In this document: piece by piece, positions 16,272 to 24,855 of the stretch | How positions within the stretch are numbered: the first letter of the stretch is position 1 | How the letters are laid out: each line of letters opens with the position of its first letter | Source of the DNA: JAVVUQ01 sp036653075 | GTDB taxonomy: Bacteria > Bacillota > Clostridia > Christensenellales > CAG-314 | Length of the DNA: 32,052 nt | Reading direction: 5' to 3' | NCBI GenBank assembly: GCA_036653075.1 | Contig: JAVVUQ010000010.1 | Location: 1 to 32,052 of the forward strand | Notes under the pieces: generated by a model | Told to the model about the DNA's origin: nothing | Databases searched by the model: none | The model's input: the letters and a program-made list of their open reading frames with translations, nothing else | Position numbers and translations under genes: made by a program

Positions 16272-17699
16272 TTAATTCGGTTTTGTAGTTTTTACTGATT
16301 CTATATCAGTTGATTTAGCGTCTGCTTTTTTGCCAAGATAGTCGGGCAATTTCATACCGGCAAGGTCGAACATTTCGTTTAGAGGTGGAACAGCTTTAAA
16401 TAGCGAACTCATAAAACCACTTGTAGTGCTACTTCCGCCTTCGCCGTTCATTGAATCCCAAACGGTAATTTTATCAATCTTAATATTTTTAATCGCTTCG
16501 ACTTGTGTTTTAACAAGTTCTTCAATTTTATCGGAAATCATCAATTTAACCGCATCGTTAGCGTCGCCGCCAGCTGCTTCCACGATATTTTTAAATCCTT
16601 GCGCTTGTTTAGTTAACATAGCTTCAATTCCCCGAGCTTCTGCTTCCATTTTTGAATAGATAGCGTCCGCTTCGCCTCGGGCGGTACGGCGTGTTTGTTC
16701 CGCTTTAGCTTCCGCTTGTATTTCTAATTCACGCTTTTGAATTTCTGCTTTTATGATTGTATCTGCTTCTAACGTCGCTTTTTCACGAGTAGCGCGCGCT
16801 AATTCTGCGTTCATTTCTGCTTCATACGCTTCTTCTAACGCTTTAGCTGTTGCAATTTTTTCTGCCGATGTGGCTCTACGTAATGATTCTGCTTCAACTT
16901 CACGTCTTTCTGCGTTACTTGTAGACATCTTAGCTAACGCTTCGTTTTCGCCTGCGATAGCCAATCTATTTGAATCGGCAACTTGAATACGTTGCTGCAT
17001 AAGCGCATTTGCTTCTCCAATACTACCATCACGATTTTTTTCAGCGACAGATTTTTTAGCATCATTTAACGCTTTTGCCGCCGCTTCTCGTCCTAACGCT
17101 TCAATATAACCCGACGCATCATTTATATCGGTTATATTAACGTTTATTAATCTCAATCCTATTTTTTTAAGTTCCGTTTCAACGTTAGAAGATACAGCGT
17201 CTAAAAACTTATCTCTGTCTGTGTTTATTTCTTCAATTTCCATTGTAGCTATTATCAAACGTAACTGTCCAAAAATAATATCTTTCGCTAATTCTTGAAC
17301 TTCGTTGAGTCTAAGCCCTAATAACCTCTCAGCTGCGTTTTGCATAACCCCTTGCTCAGTAGATATTCCAACTGTAAAGGTACTTGGTACGTCTATACGT
17401 ATATTTTGCCTTGACAATGCACTCTTTAAATCTACGCTTATTGACATTGGTGTCAAATCCATATATTGATACGCTTGAAAAAAGGGAATTACAAATGATG
17501 CTCCGCCGTGCACACACTTAGCAGAACGCATTGTTCCATCTGCATTATTTCCAATTCTTCCGTAAATTACCATAATTTTATCCGATGGACATTTACGATA
17601 ACGTGAAGCAAATAAAATTAAAAATGCAAGCACTACCACCACTATGCCTACTATTAAACCTATTACGCCTTCTGTTAACAATAACATATTCGATAACAT
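16272..17699 (-). CDS. floT: Flotillin-like protein (YuaG/FloT family)
   Basis: Membrane-associated scaffold of functional membrane microdomains. A membrane segment lies at residues about 8-32, the SPFH domain about 35-200, followed by a long Ala/Glu-rich coiled coil (about 210-370, with repeated AEA/EAE/ARATREKA patterns) and a C-terminal oligomerisation region. Length 475 fits FloT. The start follows AGGAGG. The NfeD gene is 104 bases upstream on the same strand, matching the yuaF-yuaG pairing in Bacillus. A weak Pro-free Gly/Ser stretch (EGGSSTTSG) near residue 425 precedes a hydrophobic tail segment. Function is inferred from the family. Confidence 0.94.
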   Translation of the reverse strand: MLSNMLLLTEGVIGLIVGIVVVVLAFLILFASRYRKCPSDKIMVIYGRIGNNADGTMRSAKCVHGGASFVIPFFQAYQYMDLTPMSISVDLKSALSRQNIRIDVPSTFTVGISTEQGVMQNAAERLLGLRLNEVQELAKDIIFGQLRLIIATMEIEEINTDRDKFLDAVSSNVETELKKIGLRLINVNITDINDASGYIEALGREAAAKALNDAKKSVAEKNRDGSIGEANALMQQRIQVADSNRLAIAGENEALAKMSTSNAERREVEAESLRRATSAEKIATAKALEEAYEAEMNAELARATREKATLEADTIIKAEIQKRELEIQAEAKAEQTRRTARGEADAIYSKMEAEARGIEAMLTKQAQGFKNIVEAAGGDANDAVKLMISDKIEELVKTQVEAIKNIKIDKITVWDSMNGEGGSSTTSGFMSSLFKAVPPLNEMFDLAGMKLPDYLGKKADAKSTDIESVKTTKPN

Positions 17700-17803
17700 A
17701 ATATCTTCCTCCTATTAATTAACTTTATTGTTTGTCTATTTTAATTTTCAAAAACTTAATTTATTCTTTCTTATTGATTATTTCAATATTGTAAATTTAA
17801 GCT

Positions 17804-18415
17804 TTATTTATCCTCTTGATGCTTTTCACTACTATATCTTTTAACTAAAACAGTTCCGTCACTTATTACATCACAAACTTCAACAGTTGAATTTGTGGGT
17901 AATTTTTCATTTTCATCTGTTATTGCATTAAATTCTAAAAATCGTTCTTGAATTGTGATATTAATTTTGCCTGTTCCTGCTCTGTTTGCTGGAATCGATA
18001 AATAAACATTTGCTGATTTACCAATCGCATTTTTGACATCAATATTACCCGATTGCTGCATTTTCATTAAAAAACGCAAAGCGAGAGCGTACAAAATCAT
18101 TGTAGCAGCCATTGCAATTATCGCCAAAATAACGGACAGCCATACAAATGTCACTCCCAATAAAACATAGCCTAACCAACCGCCAATACACAGTCCCGCT
18201 ATAATTCCACGTATTGAAAAAATAGGCAAACTTCCAATATCCCATAAATTATCTCCGCCGCCTAATTCAATCCCAACATCAATGTCCGTTGAATCACCGC
18301 CGTCAAAACCTATCAATAGCAAAATAGTTTGTATAATAGTTATTACCGTTGTTCCACTTGCGATACAAAAAAATATTTGTTGCAATATAGTCAACGCTTG
18401 CCACCATTGTTCCAT
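17804..18415 (-). CDS. NfeD/YuaF-like membrane protein
   Basis: Small membrane protein whose C-terminal OB-fold (about residues 130-195) faces the cytoplasm and is usually a partner of the flotillin gene beside it. Hydrophobic helices lie around residues 13-37, 67-88 and 92-118, separated by an acidic loop containing GGDSTDIDVG and GGGDN. ATG 18415 is used since AGGAGG sits directly before it; the open frame extends 12 codons further without an SD. At 203 residues it is the short, protease-free NfeD form. It probably shares one transcript with floT. Confidence 0.88.
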   Translation of the reverse strand: MEQWWQALTILQQIFFCIASGTTVITIIQTILLLIGFDGGDSTDIDVGIELGGGDNLWDIGSLPIFSIRGIIAGLCIGGWLGYVLLGVTFVWLSVILAIIAMAATMILYALALRFLMKMQQSGNIDVKNAIGKSANVYLSIPANRAGTGKINITIQERFLEFNAITDENEKLPTNSTVEVCDVISDGTVLVKRYSSEKHQEDK

Positions 18416-18648
18416 ATATAACCTCCTATTGCAAATTTGAAATTGAAACATATTATTTATTACATTATTTCAACCTTCTATCTTATGCTTTTATCTATTT
18501 ATAATAAATATAATATAATAATAAATATAATAATTTATCTTTAAAACTTGTTATAATCTTATATTAATTGTCTTTAAAATTAATACTTTTTGTCTTATAA
18601 TTTTATATTTATTGCCTTTGAATCATACAAAAAACTTATCATTGTAAT

Positions 18649-18677
18649 ATGATACCACTATTTTACTATATTGTCAA
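18649..18677 (-). promoter_or_regulatory. Probable promoter of the nfeD-floT operon
   Basis: On the minus strand, TTGACA (18677-18672), 17-base spacer and TATCAT (18654-18649) preceded by TGG, an extended -10. It would give a long leader of about 225 bases. The rest of the gene-free interval 18416-18862 is AT-rich with the glyQS terminator and nothing else recognisable. Confidence 0.6.
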
Positions 18678-18751
18678 ATGTTTCATTCATTACTACTTAT
18701 CTAATTTGTTATGACAATTGCATTTATGTTAATCTTAATTTATTTTGATAT

Positions 18752-18783
18752 ATAAAAATGGCGGATTGAAATATCCGCCATTT
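18752..18783 (-). terminator. Intrinsic terminator of glyQS
   Basis: AAATGGCGGAT (18756-18766) pairs with ATCCGCCATTT (18773-18783). On the minus strand the stem is followed by TTTTTATA. It lies 80 bases after the glyQS stop. Confidence 0.85.
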
Positions 18784-18862
18784 AATTTTACCAATAAACT
18801 AATATTAGGTTCAAAACTGATTTTATGTTAAATTATTAAATGTTTATTATAACAGCATAAAG

Positions 18863-20245
18863 CTAAAAATACATTTTTTCGTTTAAGTAATTAACTAAAC
18901 CATCTATACTAACACGTTCTTGAGTCATTGTGTCACGTAAACGAACAGTTACGCAGTTGTCGTTTTCACTTTCAAAGTCGACTGTAATACAAAACGGCGT
19001 TCCTATTTCGTCAAATCTACGGTACCTTTTGCCTATACTGCCTGCATCGTCATAGTCAGTAACAAATGATTTTGAAAGCATAGCGTGAATAATTTCAGCT
19101 TTTTCGCCTAATTTTTTGCTGAGCGGTAAAACAGCCGCTTTAATAGGCGCCAACGCTGGGTGTAATTTTAATACTACACGAGTATCCCCTTCGCCAACAT
19201 TTTCTTCCGTATAAGCGTTGCATAAAAAAGCTAAAACAACTCTATCGGCGCCAAGTGACGGTTCAATGCAATAGGGCAAATATCTTTCGTTAGTTACGCC
19301 GTCCAAATACTCCATACTTTCACCGCTTGCCGTTTGATGACATTTTAAATCATAATCCGTTCTATCTGCAATTCCCCAAAGTTCACCCCAACCAAATGGG
19401 AACATAAACTCAAAATCCGTTGTCGCTTTAGAATAATGACACAATTCTTTTGCGTCGTGATCTCTAAGACGTAAATTATCACGGCTAATTCCTAAATTGT
19501 ATAACCATTTTTCGCAATAATCTTTCCAATATTTAAACCATTCAAGATCTGTACCTGGTTTGCAAAAAAATTCCAACTCCATTTGTTCAAACTCACGTGT
19601 TCTAAATGTGAAATTACCTGGAGTGATTTCATTTCTAAAGCTCTTGCCGATTTGCGCAACGCCAAAAGGAATTTTCTTTCTTGTTGTTCTCGCTATATTT
19701 TTAAAGTTAACAAAAATGCCTTGCGCCGTTTCGGGACGAAGATAAATCGTAGAAGTGCTATCTTCTGTTACGCCTTGAAATGTTTTAAACATTATATTAA
19801 ATTGGCGAATTTCCGTCCAATCGTGTTTTCCACAAACGCTACAAGGAATTTGATGTTCTGCGACAAAATCTTGTAGCTGCTTATCCGTTTTTCCAGCGGT
19901 AGAATAATCTATTTTATTTAAAGCGCAAAAACTTTCAATGAGTGTGTCTGCTCTTTGACGTGATTTGCAACCTTTGCAATCCATTAATGGATCGGTAGCT
20001 TTTTTGATGTGTCCTGATGCTTCCCAAGTTTTAGGATTCATTAAAATAGCGCAATCGACGCCTACGTTATAAGCGCTTTCTTGTACAAATTTTTTCCACC
20101 AAGCTTTTTTTACGTTGTTTTTAAGTTCCACGCCAAGCGGTCCATAATCCCACGTGTTTGCAAGTCCGCCATAAATTTCACTTCCTGCATATATAAAACC
20201 TCTGCCTTTGCAAAGATTGACAATCTTATCCATTGTTACAGCCAT
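18863..20245 (-). CDS. glyQS: Glycyl-tRNA synthetase, dimeric (alpha2) type
   Basis: Class II synthetase that charges tRNA-Gly as a homodimer, as in Bacillota and eukaryotes, unlike the GlyQ/GlyS tetramer. FIYAGSEIYGG is at residues 17-27, the motif 2 region contains RPETAQGIF (170-178) and FRNE (203-206), and motif 3 is EPSLGADRV near residue 328. Two Cys pairs (C90/C93 and C135/C138) could bind zinc. Length 460 is normal, ending after the anticodon-binding domain. The start follows GGAGG. It has its own promoter 40-70 bases upstream and its own terminator; no T-box leader fits in that space. Confidence 0.96.
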   Translation of the reverse strand: MAVTMDKIVNLCKGRGFIYAGSEIYGGLANTWDYGPLGVELKNNVKKAWWKKFVQESAYNVGVDCAILMNPKTWEASGHIKKATDPLMDCKGCKSRQRADTLIESFCALNKIDYSTAGKTDKQLQDFVAEHQIPCSVCGKHDWTEIRQFNIMFKTFQGVTEDSTSTIYLRPETAQGIFVNFKNIARTTRKKIPFGVAQIGKSFRNEITPGNFTFRTREFEQMELEFFCKPGTDLEWFKYWKDYCEKWLYNLGISRDNLRLRDHDAKELCHYSKATTDFEFMFPFGWGELWGIADRTDYDLKCHQTASGESMEYLDGVTNERYLPYCIEPSLGADRVVLAFLCNAYTEENVGEGDTRVVLKLHPALAPIKAAVLPLSKKLGEKAEIIHAMLSKSFVTDYDDAGSIGKRYRRFDEIGTPFCITVDFESENDNCVTVRLRDTMTQERVSIDGLVNYLNEKMYF

Positions 20246-20286
20246 AACCTTACCTCCGCTGTTTCAGTATTTTTTCAATATCGTTT

Positions 20287-20315
20287 ATTTTAACCTTTTT
20301 ATTGTTCTTTGTCAA
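20287..20315 (-). promoter_or_regulatory. Promoter of glyQS
   Basis: On the minus strand, TTGACA (20315-20310), 17-base spacer and TAAAAT (20292-20287). The predicted leader is only about 35 bases. Confidence 0.75.
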
Positions 20316-20367
20316 GCGTTCGCTCTTAATTAAGGTCACAGCTATCGCAATTTATTACTATAAAACA

Positions 20368-20406
20368 TAAAAAAATATTATAGAGTAGTTACCCGCTCTA
20401 TAATAT
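20368..20406 (-). terminator. Intrinsic terminator of purA
   Basis: ATATTATAGAG (20375-20385) and CTCTATAATAT (20396-20406) form a perfect 11-bp stem with a 10-base loop. On the minus strand it runs into a T-tract. It lies about 96 bases after the purA stop and just upstream of the glyQS promoter. Confidence 0.85.
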
Positions 20407-20501
20407 AATTTAATACATACAAGTCAATATAATTATATAAACATTTTATGTCTTAATTTTTTAAAATAATGATAAAAATAACTTATATTTTTTATCAAAT
20501 A

Positions 20502-21767
20502 TTAAATTTCCATATACTCATCTCTTTCAGCGCCTACCGAGATGTACTTAATTGGCGCATTAAGTTTTTGTTGAAGGAATTTTATATATTTGCGCGCATT
20601 TTCTGGTAAATCAGATAACTTACGGCAATTGGAGATATTACAATTCCACCCGTCAAGGTATTCTATAACTGGTTTACATTCTGTCAGCATTTCAGGATAG
20701 GGGAAGCGTTCAAGTATTCTATCCTCATATTTGTAAGATACGCAAACTGGTATTTTTTCCAAGCAACCTAAAACGTCGATTTTTGTTACGGCAAGTTCTG
20801 TTGCGCCCTGCATTTCTATGCCATAATTAGTGGCTAATACATCAAAAGCGCCAACACGGCGGGGTCGTCCCGTAGCCGCGCCAAATTCTCCGCCAGCGGT
20901 ACGTAAGATTTCCGCTTGTTGCTCAAATAATTCCGAAGTAAACCAGCCTTCTCCAACGCAAGAAGAATATGCTTTTACGATGCCCACAATAGTATCAAGT
21001 TTAAGCGATGGAGCTCCGCTACCAATCGGAGCATAAGAAGCTAATGTATTTGACGAACTTGTAAATGGGAAGATACCAAAATCTATATCACGCAAAGCGC
21101 CTAATTGCGCTTCAAACATTATATTTTTGCCATTTTTATCAGCGTCTAATAAATACTCGCCTGTGTCAGTAATAAATGGTAATGTGAAATCACCATACAT
21201 TGACAACCATTCTTCAATTTCTTCATAATTAATAGCGCTTCCATATCCGCTAAACATCAACGATTTCCATTCAATTAAATCTTTTAATTTATTTAAAACA
21301 TCTTTTTTATATTTTAAATCGCCTATTCTCAATGTCTTTTTTAAATACTTATCCGCATAAACAGGCGATATTCCTCGCCTTGTAGAACCAAACTTTTTAT
21401 CACCTAATCTTTCTTCTTCTAAACAGTCTTGCATAATGTGATAAGGTAAACATATGGTCGCTTTATCACTAATTTTAAGATTCTCCGGCGTAATCACTAT
21501 ACCTTGCGCTCTTAATCTCGTGATTTCTTGATATAAGTGCTTAAGGTCTATTACCATACCATTTCCCAATACATTTACAATTTCAGGTCGTAAAATTCCC
21601 GACGGCAAAAGGTTCAAAATAAATTTACCTCTCGGGTTTACAACTGTATGTCCAGCGTTATTTCCGCCTTGATACCTAACGACGATGTCATACTTTTCGG
21701 ACAGCATATCTACCATTCTGCCCTTGCCTTCATCACCCCAATTTATTCCTACTATTGCCGTTTTCAT
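20502..21767 (-). CDS. purA: Adenylosuccinate synthetase
   Basis: GTP-dependent ligase that joins IMP and aspartate, the first committed step to AMP. The N-terminal GDEGKG loop (11-16), GNNAGHT (35-41, with catalytic His) and FGSTRRGISPVYADK near residue 130 are intact. The C-terminal GRPRRVGAFD and TKIDVLG motifs bind GTP and IMP. Length 421 is normal. The start follows AAGGAG. It is downstream of purB on the same strand (213 bases apart), so the two enzymes that convert IMP to AMP are adjacent. It has a possible promoter of its own and a strong terminator. Confidence 0.97.
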   Translation of the reverse strand: MKTAIVGINWGDEGKGRMVDMLSEKYDIVVRYQGGNNAGHTVVNPRGKFILNLLPSGILRPEIVNVLGNGMVIDLKHLYQEITRLRAQGIVITPENLKISDKATICLPYHIMQDCLEEERLGDKKFGSTRRGISPVYADKYLKKTLRIGDLKYKKDVLNKLKDLIEWKSLMFSGYGSAINYEEIEEWLSMYGDFTLPFITDTGEYLLDADKNGKNIMFEAQLGALRDIDFGIFPFTSSSNTLASYAPIGSGAPSLKLDTIVGIVKAYSSCVGEGWFTSELFEQQAEILRTAGGEFGAATGRPRRVGAFDVLATNYGIEMQGATELAVTKIDVLGCLEKIPVCVSYKYEDRILERFPYPEMLTECKPVIEYLDGWNCNISNCRKLSDLPENARKYIKFLQQKLNAPIKYISVGAERDEYMEI

Positions 21768-21791
21768 AATATCTCCTTGTATAATGTAATT

Positions 21792-21821
21792 ATATTAAAA
21801 TACATTACTTCTATTTGTAAA
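21792..21821 (-). promoter_or_regulatory. Possible purA promoter
   Basis: On the minus strand, TTTACA (21821-21816), 18-base spacer and TAATAT (21797-21792), about 25 bases before the purA start. In such AT-rich DNA this is only suggestive. Confidence 0.4.
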
Positions 21822-21980
21822 GTTGCCATTTCTTGCTATAAATGACTCTTTCATTTTTTATGTTGATATAATTAATAGCGCTATTATCAATTGTTTTTAT
21901 ATCGTTTAACGATTTTTTACTACCAATAAAATTATATATAATTATAATTTAGTATTGTTTTACCTTGTAATATGTTACGT

Positions 21981-23372
21981 TTATTCGGATATAACATTTA
22001 AAACATAATCTACATATTCTTCTGTCTGCGTTGTTGCGCAACCAGTATATAAGATAGCTTCATTTGCTCCCTCTAACGCTGCTAAAAAAGGTTTAAAAGC
22101 AGAGTCTTGACATATCCGTTTCATTAAATCATTTTCGCCGCCATTTTTAATGTTCGCTGTTGTTTCCATTGAAAGCGTACGTATTCGCTCGTGCAACTCT
22201 TGACGATCACCGCCTAATTCCACACAACGCATAAGAATATTTTCCGTTGCGATAAACGGAAGTTCTTCCATTACGTGTTTTTTAATAACATTTTCATAAA
22301 CAGTCGTATTAGCAACTACTTTTTCAACAATGGATAGTATCGAATCTATGCCTAAAAACGCTTGAGCGTTCGAAAGCCTACGATTTGCCGAATCATCTAA
22401 TGTACGCTCTAACCATTGAGTTGACGCCGTTACAGCTGAATTTTGTAAAAGACTTTGAACAAATCGTGAAATTGAACAAATCCTTTCGCAATTCATTGGA
22501 TTACGCTTGTACGCCATAGCGGAACTACCCACTTGAGATTTTCCAAACGGCTCCTCCAATTCTTTTAAATTTTGTAATAATCGCATATCTACTGCATATT
22601 TATGACAACTTATCGCAATTCCGCACAAAACAGAGATGATTTTATAATCAAATTTACGTGGATAGGTTTGCCCCGTAACTCCAAATGTATCTTCAAATCC
22701 CATTTTTTTAGCAATGAGCCTATCTAATAACTTAACTTTTTCTTTGTTTCCTTTAAATAACTCCAAAAATCCCGCTTGCGTCCCCGTTGTTCCCTTTGCG
22801 CCTCTTAATTTAAAATCGGATAACAATCTGTTCAATTCTATATAATCCGCTACAAAATCTTGTAGATATAATGTCGCGCGCTTTCCAACTGTCGTAAACT
22901 GCGCGGTTTGAAAATGTGTGTATCCTACCGTTGCCACATCTTTATATTTAATTGAAAAATCACACAACGCTCTAATAACTTCAAGTACCTTTGACCGTAT
23001 TAATTTTAAACCATCATACATTTGTATCAATTCAGAATTATCCGTTACAAAACAACTTGTAGCGCCTAAATGTAATATAGGCTTTGCCAACGGACAAGTT
23101 TCACCAAATGAATATATATGCGACATTACATCGTGATTAACAACGCTCTCTCTCTCCTTAGCTACCTTAAATTCCTCATCAGTAGGAACAAGATGCTCTC
23201 GCATTTGCTCTATTTGCTCCTGCGTAATAGGCAAACCAAGCTCCATCTCCGATTGCGCTAAAGCAAGCCATAACTTACGCCATAACATAATTCGATATCT
23301 GTCACCAAATATTGTTTGCATTTGCTTGCTTGCATATCGAGAGCATAACGGATTTTCATAGGTATCGTACAT
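21981..23372 (-). CDS. purB: Adenylosuccinate lyase
   Basis: Fumarase/aspartase-superfamily enzyme acting twice in purine synthesis: SAICAR to AICAR, and adenylosuccinate to AMP with release of fumarate. The flexible signature loop SSAMAYKRNP (283-292) contains the catalytic Ser, and HLGATSCFVTDN (101-112) and VGYTHFQTAQ carry the other conserved regions. The YKRNP form and 463-residue length resemble the human-type ADSL subfamily more than the shorter Bacillus type. It lies upstream of purA on the same strand and has an extended -10 promoter about 150 bases before its start. The ribosome-binding site is weak (GAGGTAATT). Confidence 0.95.
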   Translation of the reverse strand: MYDTYENPLCSRYASKQMQTIFGDRYRIMLWRKLWLALAQSEMELGLPITQEQIEQMREHLVPTDEEFKVAKERESVVNHDVMSHIYSFGETCPLAKPILHLGATSCFVTDNSELIQMYDGLKLIRSKVLEVIRALCDFSIKYKDVATVGYTHFQTAQFTTVGKRATLYLQDFVADYIELNRLLSDFKLRGAKGTTGTQAGFLELFKGNKEKVKLLDRLIAKKMGFEDTFGVTGQTYPRKFDYKIISVLCGIAISCHKYAVDMRLLQNLKELEEPFGKSQVGSSAMAYKRNPMNCERICSISRFVQSLLQNSAVTASTQWLERTLDDSANRRLSNAQAFLGIDSILSIVEKVVANTTVYENVIKKHVMEELPFIATENILMRCVELGGDRQELHERIRTLSMETTANIKNGGENDLMKRICQDSAFKPFLAALEGANEAILYTGCATTQTEEYVDYVLNVISE

Positions 23373-23522
23373 AATTACCTCTATAATTATTGTTTTTTTT
23401 CAATTTTTTAATGCTTTTCTTCTTTTAAATTCAATATTATCTACTATTACTAACTATTTCGCCAATAGCTTATTTAAATTTATCAAATATTACTTTATTT
23501 CTATTATCTCTATATCTATTAT

Positions 23523-23551
23523 ATTGTATCATATTACACCCCTTTAAGCAA
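23523..23551 (-). promoter_or_regulatory. Probable purB promoter (extended -10)
   Basis: On the minus strand, TTGCTT (23551-23546), 17-base spacer and TACAAT (23528-23523) preceded by TGA. It lies in the 448-base gene-free interval 23373-23820, which otherwise holds only AT-rich tandem repeats. Confidence 0.55.
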
Positions 23552-23660
23552 ACAAATTGATAGCCATTGTATTTAAAAGCATTCGCTCTTTTTTCGTTTT
23601 TCTAATAATGTTTTTTTAATATATTAAAATCTTGACTGCTCAACTATATTTATTAGATAT

Positions 23661-23785
23661 AAAAACTATTATAAAATAATTAAAATCTATTATAAAATAC
23701 AATATAAAACTATTATAAACAATTAAAATCTATTATTAAATAATTAAAATCTATGATAAAATAAAATATAAAAATTATATGAGAA
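23661..23785. repeat. AT-rich tandem repeat between purB and the dnaA operon
   Basis: Units of AATTAAAATCTATTATAAAAT and AAAACTATTATAAA recur about five times with a period near 21-23 bases. There is no clear hairpin terminator for the dnaA operon here. Confidence 0.7.
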
Positions 23786-23820
23786 AATATAATTTAAATT
23801 AAATTACGAAAAAATAAATA

Positions 23821-24855
23821 TTATAATATTAAAGCTAATGCTATAATTAGCATAATTATTCCAAATGAATAAAGAAAAACACAAAAAAGCACTCTAAATA
23901 ATGGCATACGAATTTGCATATTATGGCTTAAAATATCCATTATTTGAGTAATAGAAATTTTTTTATATCCACGAATTTTAAAAGCGGCGGTATCGATGCT
24001 GAGCCAAAAAACGTATATTGCGATGAGTAAGCCTCCGACAAAGAACGAACCTTCCATTGTTGAGGCGAATTTTGAAACTATTAAACATAAGCCGCTAATA
24101 ATTGCAAAGCTCACAAAGAACATTCTCAAAGTAAGAACAAAAATCAGCATACTTCTACGATTTTTTAGATGGTGTTTACGTTCATAAAAAAGTGACTCGT
24201 CCATTAAATCTTCTCTATTTATAAAAGATGTTTCACCTGTTTCAGCGTTTACTTGTATATATCTAATAATTCCAAATATACGATATTCTAATTGATAAAA
24301 TGGATGAAATATTGCGTTAATATCCTTGTTTTTATCATTAATATCAAAAAAACTTTCGTCAGAATAGGTTATATTTCCGCTTTCATCGTCGTAATCAATG
24401 CCTAAAGCTTTTGCGGCGTTTGCGCATTTTTCCGCTCTTTCTTTGGATATTGTTTTCTTTTCTTCTCGACTAAATCGAAATAGTCCTTTTACGTTGGTAT
24501 CTATCTCTATTGGAGCGTTAATAGTTTGGCTTTTGTGGTTATGTAAGTTTTTATTATCCTTTGAATTTAAGCTATTGTATTTATGAATAACCGTATATTT
24601 ATCGTCAATTTTGTCGGTAAACTCAGGAATATAAATCAAGCTAATCTTAGGTATAATATTACGTATTGTGCGTTCGGTAAAACCTTTAAATTCTGCGTGA
24701 CTATCAAGTGTATCCACTAAAACCGAAAGAGCGTCCGTTTCCGTTAGTTTCGGTTGTAAATACAATAATTTACATTTATTCGCTGCATATTCAATTAATC
24801 TTTTAGAATTTATGGTGTCTATGGCGCACCAATTTTTGCCTTCTACCGCTTTCAT
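23821..24855 (-). CDS. Unknown three-helix membrane protein coupled to dnaA
   Basis: Not recognised as a named family. The first 230 residues are hydrophilic. One part, about 184-208 (HPFYQLEYRIFGI then YIQVNAETGE), resembles the short beta-rich Y-x-Y...V-N-x-x-T-G-E module found in other membrane proteins of Bacillota. Predicted membrane helices are at about 236-261, 268-288 and 318-344, so a large N-terminal region probably stays in the cytoplasm. Its ATG overlaps the dnaA stop as ATGA (24852-24855), a layout that usually means translational coupling. It occupies the place where dnaN normally follows dnaA. A replication or membrane-tethering role is only an inference from that position. Confidence 0.85.
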   Translation of the reverse strand: MKAVEGKNWCAIDTINSKRLIEYAANKCKLLYLQPKLTETDALSVLVDTLDSHAEFKGFTERTIRNIIPKISLIYIPEFTDKIDDKYTVIHKYNSLNSKDNKNLHNHKSQTINAPIEIDTNVKGLFRFSREEKKTISKERAEKCANAAKALGIDYDDESGNITYSDESFFDINDKNKDINAIFHPFYQLEYRIFGIIRYIQVNAETGETSFINREDLMDESLFYERKHHLKNRRSMLIFVLTLRMFFVSFAIISGLCLIVSKFASTMEGSFFVGGLLIAIYVFWLSIDTAAFKIRGYKKISITQIMDILSHNMQIRMPLFRVLFCVFLYSFGIIMLIIALALIL

